Shown here: positions 31,807-39,470 of the stretch, piece after piece
How positions within the stretch are numbered: the first letter of the stretch is position 1
Layout of the letters: the number at the start of each line of letters is the position of its first letter
Virus record (IMG/VR): IMGVR_UViG_3300012919_002157
Span: 1 to 42,523 of that record
Reading direction: 5' to 3' (one strand)
Source: a virus
Length of the DNA stretch: 42,523 nt
Translations under genes and position numbers: made by a program
Notes under the pieces: model-generated
The model's database searches: none
What the model saw: only the letters and a program-made list of their open reading frames with translations
Told to the model about the DNA's origin: nothing

Positions 31807-32235
31807 CTACTCGTGCTCTCCACCAGGATCATTTGCATCCAATTTAACTTTTTGGCCATTCACATACATGTTTTGTCTTGCACGTGGGAAACTGTGATAG
31901 CCAGGAAGGAGTTTGAATCCTTTTTCCATTGTTTCATTCAATGCATCTGGTCTTTTGTCAGCTTCATTGAACACCATAGCAGTAATAAAAATACCACTTA
32001 TCAAACAAATGTGGACCACTGCACTTACTCCAAATGCAGTAAAACTCTCCACTATTGCAATACCAAAAATTGCACTCCACATAAAGCCAAGTATAGTAAA
32101 CACCATATGTGCAACCATTGGGTCAAGTTTACGTAACGGGGAGTGTTCTATTGTCATTACAGTATTCCAACAATCTTTGATCAAGATTGGAATAGCAATA
32201 AGCGGAAATGCTTTGTAACTATTTTTATTGCTCAT
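31807..32235 (-). CDS. Membrane protein, two to three spans
   Basis: 142 aa from ATG 32235 (MSNKNSYKAFPLIAIPILIK), with TAGGAGAAAAC upstream; the longer ORF would run into the tmRNA. Hydrophobic segments lie near residues 8-19, 44-63 and 69-88, and a soluble acidic C-terminus follows. No family recognised. First gene after the tmRNA and possibly co-transcribed from the tmRNA promoter. Confidence 0.6.
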   Translation of the reverse strand: MSNKNSYKAFPLIAIPILIKDCWNTVMTIEHSPLRKLDPMVAHMVFTILGFMWSAIFGIAIVESFTAFGVSAVVHICLISGIFITAMVFNEADKRPDALNETMEKGFKLLPGYHSFPRARQNMYVNGQKVKLDANDPGGEHE

Positions 32236-32275
32236 ACGTTTTCTCCTATTGTTAGTTGCTACTTTTCTGTTCCAA

Positions 32276-32590
32276 GGCAAGTAGCCAGCCCGTCAAATTA
32301 TGCCGCTAAGGCAAAATCTGAAGGTGCAAAATCATCGTTTGCATTTAGTTTTGTTGATCTATATCGCGATCACCCGGTAAACTCCACTTCACTACAACAC
32401 CTGTCGATCCTATTTCGCCCCCATCATAAACACACCAATGATACTTTGCAAACATTTCACGCCAACGATTTCCGTAAACTTTTTTGTATGCTTCTGCAAT
32501 TTTTTTCGTATCTTCATCCATGTGTTTGTGGTGGAGGCGTCGGGTACCGCCCCCGAGTCCAGCCTGTTTTCATGTTGTTTCAACGTCAAC
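32276..32590 (-). ncRNA. ssrA: Circularly permuted two-piece tmRNA
   Basis: Two RNA pieces in permuted order on the minus strand. The acceptor piece (~32590-32529) ends in a T-arm TCGGG-GGCGGTA-CCCGA and CGCCTCC-ACCA, so the 3' CCA end is at 32529. The coding piece starts with GGGGGCG (32422-32416), which pairs with CGCCTCC (one G-U). GGATCGACAGG (D-arm-like) follows. The tag frame at 32342-32301 is GCA AAC GAT GAT...GCG GCA then TAA (32300-32298). It encodes ANDDFAPSDFALAA, a proper LAA-ending tag. Outer ends are approximate. It rescues stalled ribosomes and tags products for proteolysis. Confidence 0.92.
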
Positions 32591-32596
32591 AGTCTA

Positions 32597-32625
32597 TTTA
32601 TAACACAAAATAGATATCTTGTCAA
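32597..32625 (-). promoter_or_regulatory. tmRNA promoter, sigma70 plus late-type core
   Basis: Minus strand TTGACA (32625-32620), 17-base spacer, TATAAA (32602-32597). The -10 region reads TATAAATA (32602-32595), exactly the T4 late core, so host and late-phage polymerases could both use it. A CAAGATATCT sequence follows the -35, similar to the CAAGATGTCT element of the P1 class but at a different position. Confidence 0.8.
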
Positions 32626-32628
32626 TAA

Positions 32629-33255
32629 CTATTGTTCGCCCAGCAGAGGCATTTGTCCTCTACACATGCTGGCAAATATTGCAAAAAGAGGATCATTTTT
32701 GTTCTTTTCATCAATGCCAGCACTGTCAACGTAATCATCTTGTATTCTGAATGCATCAGCTTCAAGATTTGCTTTGCATTCAACTGTTTCATAAACACCG
32801 TTGATTTTCTGCATATAATGTACTAGTTCATGTACTAGAACAGTTTCAAAGAAACCATCAGCTACCATATAACGAGTAGGGCCATCTCTAATGTGAATTA
32901 CATTTGTATCATCATCGTAGAATCCAGCAATGTCGCATTCTTTCATAGGTTTCATATATGCTCCTGTGCATATTTCTTCAGCATTTTGTATTACTATTTC
33001 AGGTAAATCACTACCATCATACTTTAAATTACTGTTTTGTTCTATAAAATTAATCATTTCAATTTTTTTGCAATGATCCCAATCGCACTCTTCAATTTCG
33101 TAATTCACAACTTCTATTCCGGTTGTATCAGCTAATCCATAACTCCACATCCATAATGGAATAATAATAAAGTGTAGTAAAACACAAAGCACAATCATTA
33201 ATATAACTGTGCGTTTACCTTGCGGATGATCATTGCCATGCATTCCTTGTCCCAT
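32629..33255 (-). CDS. Membrane-anchored zinc metallopeptidase-like protein
   Basis: 208 aa. One N-terminal membrane span (about residues 16-38) is followed by a periplasmic domain with cysteines at 57, 62, 96 and 107. VLVHELVHYMQ (residues 139-149) is the HExxH zinc motif; the Glu in ECKANLEADAF (about residues 160-166) may be the third ligand. Probable periplasmic peptidase of uncertain target, for example cell wall or superinfection control. The start overlaps the stop of the small gene upstream (TAATG). Confidence 0.65.
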   Translation of the reverse strand: MGQGMHGNDHPQGKRTVILMIVLCVLLHFIIIPLWMWSYGLADTTGIEVVNYEIEECDWDHCKKIEMINFIEQNSNLKYDGSDLPEIVIQNAEEICTGAYMKPMKECDIAGFYDDDTNVIHIRDGPTRYMVADGFFETVLVHELVHYMQKINGVYETVECKANLEADAFRIQDDYVDSAGIDEKNKNDPLFAIFASMCRGQMPLLGEQ

Positions 33256-33383
33256 TAATCTTCATCCTTCCATGGGTTCCAGTAATCTGGCTTCATAAAA
33301 TAAAAATATAAAATAGGTAATATTGGTGTTATAATCAAGATACCTAGTGTAAACCAATCAAATGTTGTAATGTTATCCTCCAA
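33255..33383 (-). CDS. Small membrane protein, non-ATG start
   Basis: About 38-42 aa with one membrane segment (FTLGILIITPILPILYFYF), then MKPDYWNPWKDED. The stop overlaps the next ATG as TAATG, a strong sign of a real gene. No ATG is available before the membrane segment. Either TTG 33383 or ATT 33371 starts it, the ATT having GGAGG at ideal spacing. Sharing the GGAGG with the upstream stop also supports coupling. Confidence 0.5.
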   Translation of the reverse strand: MEDNITTFDWFTLGILIITPILPILYFYFMKPDYWNPWKDED

Positions 33384-33717
33384 AATCCATACGCCAAGGT
33401 AATATAGTATAACCAATTGATGCTAATAAGATTTCTTCTATAAAGTATAATAGACCTAATACCAACAATGCTCTTATCCACCAAGGCCATTTAGGTGCGG
33501 CTTTTGCCAAAGGTTTTAGTACCCAATCTAATAATCTTCCGTATGCTCCCCAGAAACGGTCACTAATGCTGTAGGGTGGTGTTTTCAATATCACCAATGC
33601 AAATGCTATCCACCATACCCATATAGGGTGTTCTTCATCAACTCCATAACCAAACATAAACGGCAACAATACTGCCGTGATGTAAAGTCCTATGTATTTT
33701 CTAAGATGCTCTAGCAT
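33373..33717 (-). CDS. Membrane protein
   Basis: 114 aa from ATG 33717 (MLEHLRKYIGLYITAVLLPF). Segments at about residues 8-23, 33-46 and 77-94 are hydrophobic. The rest is Trp/Pro-rich (KWPWWIRALLVLGLLYFIEE). It overlaps the DUF2061-like gene by 17 bases. No family recognised. One of four consecutive small membrane proteins. Confidence 0.6.
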   Translation of the reverse strand: MLEHLRKYIGLYITAVLLPFMFGYGVDEEHPIWVWWIAFALVILKTPPYSISDRFWGAYGRLLDWVLKPLAKAAPKWPWWIRALLVLGLLYFIEEILLASIGYTILPWRMDFGG

Positions 33718-33922
33718 ACTTTTTCCATGTTTCATGCAATACATAAAACCAAACACCATTTATGATTGGCTCTACTATTGCATCTAGTGTGGCAAGTTCT
33801 AGACTTGCTCCTGTAATTACCATAACACACACGATTGCTATTATCATATGTCCTACTGTATAAATTACTGCGAGGGTAATACTACTGCCACCCAGTAACC
33901 ATTTTACTACATCATTTACCAT
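33701..33922 (-). CDS. DUF2061-like membrane protein
   Basis: 73 aa, two membrane spans (about residues 14-36 and 46-62). The end DAIVEPIINGVWFYVLHETWKK matches the DUF2061 pattern ('a..iglvE...k...YylHErlW'). The family's function is unknown; members are small inner-membrane proteins of about this size. It overlaps the upstream gene by 11 bases. Confidence 0.6.
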   Translation of the reverse strand: MVNDVVKWLLGGSSITLAVIYTVGHMIIAIVCVMVITGASLELATLDAIVEPIINGVWFYVLHETWKKYARAS

Positions 33923-34103
33923 TTAACTCTTTCCACGCTTGTTCAAATCCTTCTCCATGATTATAAAACTCTTCGTTATACCATGCTCTTTTAAAGTAAC
34001 CCCAATAGCAGGAGTAAATTGTTTGTTCTGTTGCTTTCAAATGTCCTTTGGTCATATAAAACATTTTGTATACTTCTTTTCTACTCGGAAATTCATCATT
34101 CAT
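33912..34103 (-). CDS. Small hypothetical protein
   Basis: 63 aa, aromatic-rich and helical (MNDEFPSRKEVYKMFYMTKG). Overlaps the radical SAM gene by 8 bases and the next gene by 11, so it is coupled at both ends. No family recognised. Confidence 0.55.
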   Translation of the reverse strand: MNDEFPSRKEVYKMFYMTKGHLKATEQTIYSCYWGYFKRAWYNEEFYNHGEGFEQAWKELNGK

Positions 34104-35145
34104 AAACCTTTTCCCTTATAATGTGATCGGCTGGATTGAGAGATTCATTATCTACTCCACAGCTATCAGCACAAGTCCAACAGGGATTTTTACTTTTGTA
34201 ATTGTTCTGTATACTAGTCCATTCGCTACTATTTAATATTTCAGAAAAACTGCGTTTGTGCAAATTATTCCAGTGACTTGGCAAACTCATCAAACTCATT
34301 ACATCATTACGTATCCAACTAGTTGGATTGTAAAAATTTCCTGCTGTCATACAACACGGAAATACCAAACCGTCTCCTCTTATGTGTATATATTGTCCTA
34401 GCTCACACTGGGGTTCAATCACAGTGTTTGGCTCAACAGTTTCAATTGGATCATCATCTTTGTATCCATCTTCTATTGTAGGTGCTCTTTTGTATATATC
34501 CAAAATATTTTTGCCATTTACAATAGTTCTATCTACTATTTCATCTGGACTTTGATTTGGTGTGGTTTGAAAGCCTTTGAAACCAAGAGTTCTTGCTAGT
34601 TCTTTTATCTCTTTTATTTGATGTTTGTTGTGATTGAATTCTACAACTTTCCATTCGGCTCTTCCTCCAGCTTTTATAAATGCCTGGGCATTTGTCATTA
34701 CCCGATCCCAACTTACATTTTTTCTATATAGGTGATTTGTATCTTCTAATCCGTCAATGCTGAAAACTATTTTACGTGAACTATGCAAAGGTACCAAACG
34801 TGCGAGTTCAGTAAAGGTTTTTGTATTTCTTAGACTACCATTGGTGTGAATTTGTAGTTCGCATTTTGGTTTGTGTTGAACAATTCTTTCAACAAGCTCT
34901 ACAATGTTTTTATTTGCTAGTGGATCTCCTACTGTTCCAATACAGTCAACTTTGACGTAATCATGCATAGGAAAGCCTGTCATAATATCTTCAATTATTT
35001 CAACTGTTAAATGTTGATTTAGGTCAGCAAATGGATTTTCATATAATCCGTTGTTGTGTTCAATATAACGTGGACATACACAACATCCTGCATTACAAGA
35101 ACTGCTCAGCTCTAGTTCCAAGGTGTGTATGTTGGTGTATATCAT
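34096..35145 (-). CDS. Radical SAM/SPASM enzyme
   Basis: 349 aa. LSSSCNAGCCVCPR places C17, C21 and C24 in the CX3CX2C [4Fe-4S]/SAM site. KIVFSIDGL is a barrel strand. The C-terminus has GDGLVFPCCMTAGN and NPCWTCADSCG, a SPASM-like domain with auxiliary cluster cysteines. SPASM enzymes modify peptides, sulfatases or cofactors. No small peptide substrate is evident next to it unless the 63-aa or 66-aa neighbours are. It needs Fe-S assembly and a reductant, which the 13-14 kb module could supply. Confidence 0.85.
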   Translation of the reverse strand: MIYTNIHTLELELSSSCNAGCCVCPRYIEHNNGLYENPFADLNQHLTVEIIEDIMTGFPMHDYVKVDCIGTVGDPLANKNIVELVERIVQHKPKCELQIHTNGSLRNTKTFTELARLVPLHSSRKIVFSIDGLEDTNHLYRKNVSWDRVMTNAQAFIKAGGRAEWKVVEFNHNKHQIKEIKELARTLGFKGFQTTPNQSPDEIVDRTIVNGKNILDIYKRAPTIEDGYKDDDPIETVEPNTVIEPQCELGQYIHIRGDGLVFPCCMTAGNFYNPTSWIRNDVMSLMSLPSHWNNLHKRSFSEILNSSEWTSIQNNYKSKNPCWTCADSCGVDNESLNPADHIIREKVYE

Positions 35146-35342
35146 TCTTTTCCAAAATCAATTTCAAGATCTACAGGCCCATGAATTAATTGTCGTGCCA
35201 ATGCTTTTATATCATCAAGCAAGAATGTACATTTTGGTTTATCATATGTTCCTGATACCTTGTATCTTTCTCTATGAAGTTCTATTGCTTTTTCATGTAG
35301 TACATTACACTTTTTATAAAATTCTTCTACACTATGACTCAT
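35142..35342 (-). CDS. Small hypothetical protein
   Basis: 66 aa from ATG 35342 (MSHSVEEFYKKCNVLHEKAI), with GGAGAAAGC upstream inside the end of the phosphoribosyltransferase gene (11-base overlap). The longer ORF is rejected because it lies within that gene. Helical N-terminus with basic residues, then LLDDIKALARQLIHG. ATGA overlap with the radical SAM gene. No family recognised. Confidence 0.6.
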   Translation of the reverse strand: MSHSVEEFYKKCNVLHEKAIELHRERYKVSGTYDKPKCTFLLDDIKALARQLIHGPVDLEIDFGKE

Positions 35343-35721
35343 CTGCTTTCTCCGGCATTGTGAATAACGCTCTAACTTCGTCATTCGGGTTGGTTGGTTT
35401 TCGTGCAAATATGCACCATTTGTACGCAAACATTGTGTGTTTGTTTGTGCAAAATTCTCTAAAACTTGTGCCTGTTGTATACACATCATCTACTACCAGC
35501 CAAGGATAATCTCCTTCTGTAGCATATGGTTCAAGTGCATACTGTAATGGTAAACCACCTCTGGGTATACCTACAACCTTGCTGAAAGGTTCTGTTTGAT
35601 ATTCCATTATCATTGTCGCAAAGCAATCCCATTCTTGTGGTTTTATTGCATCACACTCAATTTTCCATTTGAGTGGCAAACCTGCATGTGAAATAAAATC
35701 TACTTTTTGAAACAAATCCAT
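35332..35721 (-). CDS. Phosphoribosyltransferase (OPRT-like)
   Basis: 129 aa. VVGIPRGGLPLQYAL and the PRPP loop LVVDDVYTTGTSFREF match type I phosphoribosyltransferases such as orotate PRTase and ComF-like proteins. It uses PRPP to attach a ribose phosphate to a base. It is shorter than PyrE (about 210), so the base-specific hood is reduced. With PyrD-like and Prs genes it suggests pyrimidine synthesis or salvage, though the base is not provable. Confidence 0.75.
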   Translation of the reverse strand: MDLFQKVDFISHAGLPLKWKIECDAIKPQEWDCFATMIMEYQTEPFSKVVGIPRGGLPLQYALEPYATEGDYPWLVVDDVYTTGTSFREFCTNKHTMFAYKWCIFARKPTNPNDEVRALFTMPEKADES

Positions 35722-35722
35722 T

Positions 35723-36082
35723 TTATTCTCCTTTAGTCCTTAGTTTATTTTTATAATAAAGTGCAGGTGCTAATATTTTATCGTAAACTACAGTTCCTAT
35801 TTGATATAAGCCTGGTTGTTTTGCAATATTTGCCAACAGTTTATATCTTGGCATGTCTTCCCAAAGTTTTATAAATGCATCTACTCCACTGTAGATTACT
35901 CCATCTTTTTCTACGTGCATGCGTTTGGTAGCATCATCTTTGTTTACACCCCAGGGTTCAAGATTGGTTTTGTTGAGATCTTCAAATTTTATATCAATTG
36001 ATTGTTCGTCTGCATATTTTTTGTAGTGTGATATTTCAAAATTGCATACTGAACAATCAGCATTGTAAAGAACTTTAGTCAT
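35723..36082 (-). CDS. DCC-family thiol-disulfide protein (DUF393)
   Basis: 119 aa. VLYNADCSVCNFEISHY has the DCxxC motif (C10, C13) at the start of a thioredoxin-like fold, characteristic of the DCC/DUF393 family. The region SGVDAFIKLWEDMPRYKLLANIA also matches. Putative disulfide oxidoreductase. The ATG overlaps the upstream gene by 8 bases. Confidence 0.8.
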   Translation of the reverse strand: MTKVLYNADCSVCNFEISHYKKYADEQSIDIKFEDLNKTNLEPWGVNKDDATKRMHVEKDGVIYSGVDAFIKLWEDMPRYKLLANIAKQPGLYQIGTVVYDKILAPALYYKNKLRTKGE

Positions 36083-36857
36083 TGTGTGCTATCCAAACTG
36101 TAACTCCTGTTTTTGTCCATCCTAAATCCATTGCACCTGCTACGTGTATCTGTGGTGACACCCAACTTATAACGTCTTGTGGTTCCCAATCATACACGTC
36201 TTTTATTGTAAATCCTTCCAATATATCTTTTGGTATGTGTCTAAGGTATTTGTTGTATGTATCTTCATCTATGTGATAACCTGGATCTATGCCTTCAACA
36301 TATTTGTGTACACGATCTTTGTGTCCATTATAGTATATACTTTCAACACCCCAATAGGATTGATCAAATACTACTGTACTAGCTTCGTGCGAAAAGTCAA
36401 GTGGAAAAACATAGGTCATGTAAGGGCTGTATACATGTTGTGGATTTTCTTTGAGCCAGTTCAACAGTTTGTCACCTTTGTTGTTGGGTGCTTTCACACC
36501 TTTTGTTTTTACCATGTTCCAGTTGTCTGTGTGTATTCTATCCCAAACTTTTTGTCCGTGTATGTGGTACAGCCTACCACTTATAAAACGCCAACCATCA
36601 TGCCCGACGGCATCTCTGATAGTGTCTCCAATAATAGGATCCAACTCTTCCCAATCATATGGGAAACGTAGACTGGCGCCTCCGCCAGCATCAAACTGTC
36701 TTTCGTCTTTATGATTAGCCCATAGGTCCATAAGTTGAGCATGTTGCTTCTCCGTAATATGATTTTTGTACTGTCTAGGTGCTCTGTACATTGACTTCAT
36801 AAAGTCAATGGATTGTTGAGTCCTGAACTCGGGTATCTTCGTCGTTGTTTTTTCCAT
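36075..36857 (-). CDS. 2OG-oxygenase-like hypothetical protein
   Basis: 260 aa. KVWDRIHTDNWNMVKTKG could be the HxD part, and VSPQIHVAGAMDLGWTKTGVTVWI the distal His and Arg/Lys region, of a double-stranded beta-helix oxygenase. The match is partial. The start overlaps the SDR gene by 53 bases; MKSMYRAP at residue 19 is an alternative start. Likely to work with the neighbouring SDR and the second oxygenase-like gene. Confidence 0.45.
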   Translation of the reverse strand: MEKTTTKIPEFRTQQSIDFMKSMYRAPRQYKNHITEKQHAQLMDLWANHKDERQFDAGGGASLRFPYDWEELDPIIGDTIRDAVGHDGWRFISGRLYHIHGQKVWDRIHTDNWNMVKTKGVKAPNNKGDKLLNWLKENPQHVYSPYMTYVFPLDFSHEASTVVFDQSYWGVESIYYNGHKDRVHKYVEGIDPGYHIDEDTYNKYLRHIPKDILEGFTIKDVYDWEPQDVISWVSPQIHVAGAMDLGWTKTGVTVWIAHND

Positions 36858-37398
36858 GGTATAGTTCCGGTAGTAGGGTTACTTCAGCTGGTCTTACATC
36901 GCTGGGCAACTCTAGTATTTTACGAATAGCTGTTGCTAAACTTTCTGGGCTCATTGCTTGTTTGTGAAAATCTTTGTTGATGCGTGTGGTAGCAACGTAG
37001 CCAGGACGTATGTTAATTACTCTGCAAGGCATGTTTAGGTGTGCCATTTGTTTTGCACTGTGATCCACTAGTTTTTTATAACTTGGATACTTACGCATCT
37101 GTCCTTTCCACGTATCAGAAGCGTTACTGCTGATAACAACAATAGTTTTTGTTTCTTTGGCAAAAGCATTAAACATGTCAACCAGTAGCTCATGTTGAGC
37201 CCATCTCTGTTCATCACTGAAAGCATTCAACAGTACTACATCACAATCTCTTGCAAGTTCTATAATTTGTTGTCTTATATTTTCTATGCTGATATCATAG
37301 CCGTTGCTTCTGCTACAGCCTACAACTTCATAGTCATTGAATATTTTTTCACAGGCGGCTCCAATGCCTATTGTGTGTCCTGTAATTAGTATTTTCAT
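36805..37398 (-). CDS. Short-chain dehydrogenase/reductase
   Basis: 197 aa. ILITGHTIGIGAAC (residues 3-16) is the TGxxxGIG nucleotide-binding motif. VVLLNAF replaces the NNAG block, VVISSNAS holds the catalytic Ser, and YPSYKKLVDHSAK the YxxxK. The shorter C-terminus suggests a small substrate. NAD(P)-dependent oxidoreductase, substrate unknown. ATGA overlap with the gene upstream. Confidence 0.8.
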   Translation of the reverse strand: MKILITGHTIGIGAACEKIFNDYEVVGCSRSNGYDISIENIRQQIIELARDCDVVLLNAFSDEQRWAQHELLVDMFNAFAKETKTIVVISSNASDTWKGQMRKYPSYKKLVDHSAKQMAHLNMPCRVINIRPGYVATTRINKDFHKQAMSPESLATAIRKILELPSDVRPAEVTLLPELYHGKNNDEDTRVQDSTIH

Positions 37399-38000
37399 AG
37401 CACTCCTCTTGGTGTATCTTTTGGCAATCTTTCATAAGTGCCTTCGTATGGTGCCAATAGTAGATCACTGCAAAAAACAATGTGATCACGATACTCTTCT
37501 CCGCTGTTGCATGCAGTGTGTCTTGGGCAGGTATTTGTATACCATGCAGTGTTTCTTGGCATGTGTACATGTGTATTTGAGTCAGGCCACATCATAAAAC
37601 AACCAGGATTTGTGCTGAGTACAATATGAAAACGTGGCGATTTATCAATATGCACACTGTACATACTTTTTGGCCACAATCTCATTACACGCATTTTATA
37701 GCATTGAAATTCATCACAGATGCGTTCAAATTCAGTGCCCTTGAAAAGTTGATTAACTACATTCCAATCACTGCTTTTGTAGCCAGTGTTTTGTAGTTGC
37801 TGTTTGCCACAACTACTGGTGTAGACGTTTGTATCCAATGGACCACTTTGCACTGCTACTTGTGAACTGTGTCTGTTTTCATAACCAAACCAATGATAGG
37901 CTAGTAGTCTTGGTGATAGATCTAACCATTGTGCTGATAGTTTGTAGAAATCAATTTTTGGTTTTATTTGTTTGTACAGTAATTTGTTTATGTTTTCCAT
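37395..38000 (-). CDS. Aspartyl/asparaginyl hydroxylase-like 2OG oxygenase
   Basis: 201 aa. MRLWPKSMYSVHIDKSPRFH (HxD, about residue 115-117), then PRNTAWYTNTCPRHTACNSG (distal His) and RDHIVF fits the 2OG-Fe(II) family of Asp/Asn beta-hydroxylase type. Several Cys residues cluster around the active region (CPRHTAC). It may hydroxylate a protein or peptide target. The start overlaps the P-loop gene by 13 bases. Confidence 0.6.
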   Translation of the reverse strand: MENINKLLYKQIKPKIDFYKLSAQWLDLSPRLLAYHWFGYENRHSSQVAVQSGPLDTNVYTSSCGKQQLQNTGYKSSDWNVVNQLFKGTEFERICDEFQCYKMRVMRLWPKSMYSVHIDKSPRFHIVLSTNPGCFMMWPDSNTHVHMPRNTAWYTNTCPRHTACNSGEEYRDHIVFCSDLLLAPYEGTYERLPKDTPRGVL

Positions 38001-38956
38001 TGATCAAATACCTTTTGCCAACAAGCCACAATGTTTTTGCTCGCTGTTTGTCTCAGTGATTTTTCTAAATCAGGCACTTCTTTTAAAAAATGATTGTAGC
38101 ATAATTGAAATATTTCTGGTTGTGCATCTATGTAATCTAATAGTAAAGTTTCACTTGGATGAAAAGTATCCATATCAAACCAATGATGTAAACTATTGTC
38201 CGCTGTATTATTTAATATTGACTTATCATGAATATTGTTCTTGGTGCACCAACTATTCAGCATGGTGTTTTTAAATTTGCCCTGTGCAGTATCAATTGTT
38301 CTAGTGTTTCTAGTAGATCCAGGTGCATGTGTTTTTAGTAATTTGTTCTGTAAATTACTTGCATATAGTCTTGCTCGGTTTGACGCAGGTAAAAGTTTCA
38401 GCACACTCATGTCTTTGAAATATGCAAGCCAATTTAATACGTGTTTGTTCCAATTGGTTACTGCAAGAACAGGTATTTTTACATTATGTTTATCTTTGTA
38501 TTTTTCCAGCAATTGAAAACTGTGTTCAAAATCAAACCTAGGTTTGTTTATGTGTTGTTGAATTTCATATAGATCATAATTGCCTTCATTGATTGGCAGA
38601 AAACTTTTAGCATCAGCAACACCATTGTTGGCAACATTAAAAGTATACCTCTGCAAAAATTCAACTCCGGTTCCTGGCAAACCTGCAACGACTATTGTTT
38701 CAACTGGACATACTCTTCCTATGTGGTATTCACTGTTGGCAATCATTTCATTTACCAAAGTTTTCCAATCAGTACTCCATTTGTGTGTAACGTATTGCAG
38801 TACAGTCTCAGCAGTCATAGTATTATTCATCAATGTTTTGATTTGCCCAGCTAGTAAAAGTCTATCACTGTAGCTGAGATATTGTGCATCTATATCTCCA
38901 AACAGTTCGTAGAAGATTCTTTTTAACAGTCTTTCTGCTGTGTAATGATCATTCAT
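37988..38956 (-). CDS. P-loop/sulfotransferase-like protein
   Basis: 322 aa. A helical N-terminal domain (about residues 1-85) is followed by TIVVAGLPGTGVEFLQRYTF, a strand-Gly loop-helix like that of sulfotransferases (the most P-loop-like of the set). The C-terminal SETLLLDYIDAQPEIFQLCYN resembles the region after the 3'-phosphate site. First gene of the long minus-strand run below the divergent plus island. Function unknown. Confidence 0.5.
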   Translation of the reverse strand: MNDHYTAERLLKRIFYELFGDIDAQYLSYSDRLLLAGQIKTLMNNTMTAETVLQYVTHKWSTDWKTLVNEMIANSEYHIGRVCPVETIVVAGLPGTGVEFLQRYTFNVANNGVADAKSFLPINEGNYDLYEIQQHINKPRFDFEHSFQLLEKYKDKHNVKIPVLAVTNWNKHVLNWLAYFKDMSVLKLLPASNRARLYASNLQNKLLKTHAPGSTRNTRTIDTAQGKFKNTMLNSWCTKNNIHDKSILNNTADNSLHHWFDMDTFHPSETLLLDYIDAQPEIFQLCYNHFLKEVPDLEKSLRQTASKNIVACWQKVFDQWKT

Positions 38957-38987
38957 GGTTTGGTATCCTTAACTATAGTAGGTTTCC

Positions 38988-38995
38988 AATAAATA
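38988..38995 (+). promoter_or_regulatory. Late-promoter-like AATAAATA before plus island
   Basis: AATAAATA, one base from the T4 late core TATAAATA, lies about 20 bases before the ATG of the MscS-like gene in a 58-base divergent gap (38957-39014). GGAG precedes the ATG. No sigma70 boxes are obvious in the gap. Confidence 0.45.
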
Positions 38996-39014
38996 TGCTT
39001 AGTGGAGAGTAACG

Positions 39015-39470
39015 ATGACACCAGATCAAGTAGGAATAGAAATAACCAACCTTATCATGCCTTTTATTAGTGCTCTACTAATACTAGTTATCACTTTATG
39101 GTTCAAGGATTTTGCAACCAAAATTGCAAAAGGTATGATGTTTAAAATGAACAAAAGTTTCAACGAAGGCGACTCAGTTGTGCTAGATGGTGAAGATGCA
39201 ATAATTGTAAAAATTGGTTTGTCAGAAAGTGTGTTTGGAGTGTATGGACCACGTGGTTATACTTGGCGATATGTACCAAACGAAAGAATACCAATGTTGA
39301 AACTAGAAAAAGTTATTAATAAAGATCTACATTTGGATACTCCTGAAGAAAAAGCAGAAAAACTGCAATCATTGATAGATAGACAGCAAGATTCAAAAAT
39401 TGATGCTAACAAAGATGCTATCGAAGAAATTAAAAAAGGAAACAAGGGGAGAAAAAATGCTAGACGGTAA
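39015..39470 (+). CDS. MscS-like membrane protein (short)
   Basis: 151 aa. One N-terminal membrane span (about residues 12-27), then FKDFATKIAKGMMFKMNKSFNEGDSVVLDG, matching the MscS pore-helix to beta-domain transition ('G...f......f.vGD.V...g..G.V..I.l..t'), and YVPNERI (canonical iPNs). A charged coiled-coil tail (EEKAEKLQSLIDRQQD) replaces the usual C-terminal domain. It could form a mini-channel or modulate the host MscS. First gene of the plus island. Confidence 0.65.
   Translation: MTPDQVGIEITNLIMPFISALLILVITLWFKDFATKIAKGMMFKMNKSFNEGDSVVLDGEDAIIVKIGLSESVFGVYGPRGYTWRYVPNERIPMLKLEKVINKDLHLDTPEEKAEKLQSLIDRQQDSKIDANKDAIEEIKKGNKGRKNARR

Noticed and set aside
32276-32590. Phage integration (attachment) site in host tmRNA
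   Set aside because: tmRNA is a common attachment site, but here a complete tmRNA with its own promoter sits inside phage-like genes. No integrase and no duplicated 3' end is seen.
32143-32613. Plus-strand 156-aa and minus-strand 71-aa frames
   Set aside because: They lie across the tmRNA, whose stem, tag and promoter explain the sequence. The minus frame also contains the T-arm and has no neighbour coupling.
33373-33759. Longer start at 33759
   Set aside because: It lies in the DUF2061-like gene. ATG 33717 gives the usual short overlap.
35343-35489. N-terminal extension of the 66-aa gene
   Set aside because: It lies inside the phosphoribosyltransferase gene in another frame. ATG 35342 has a proper ribosome site.
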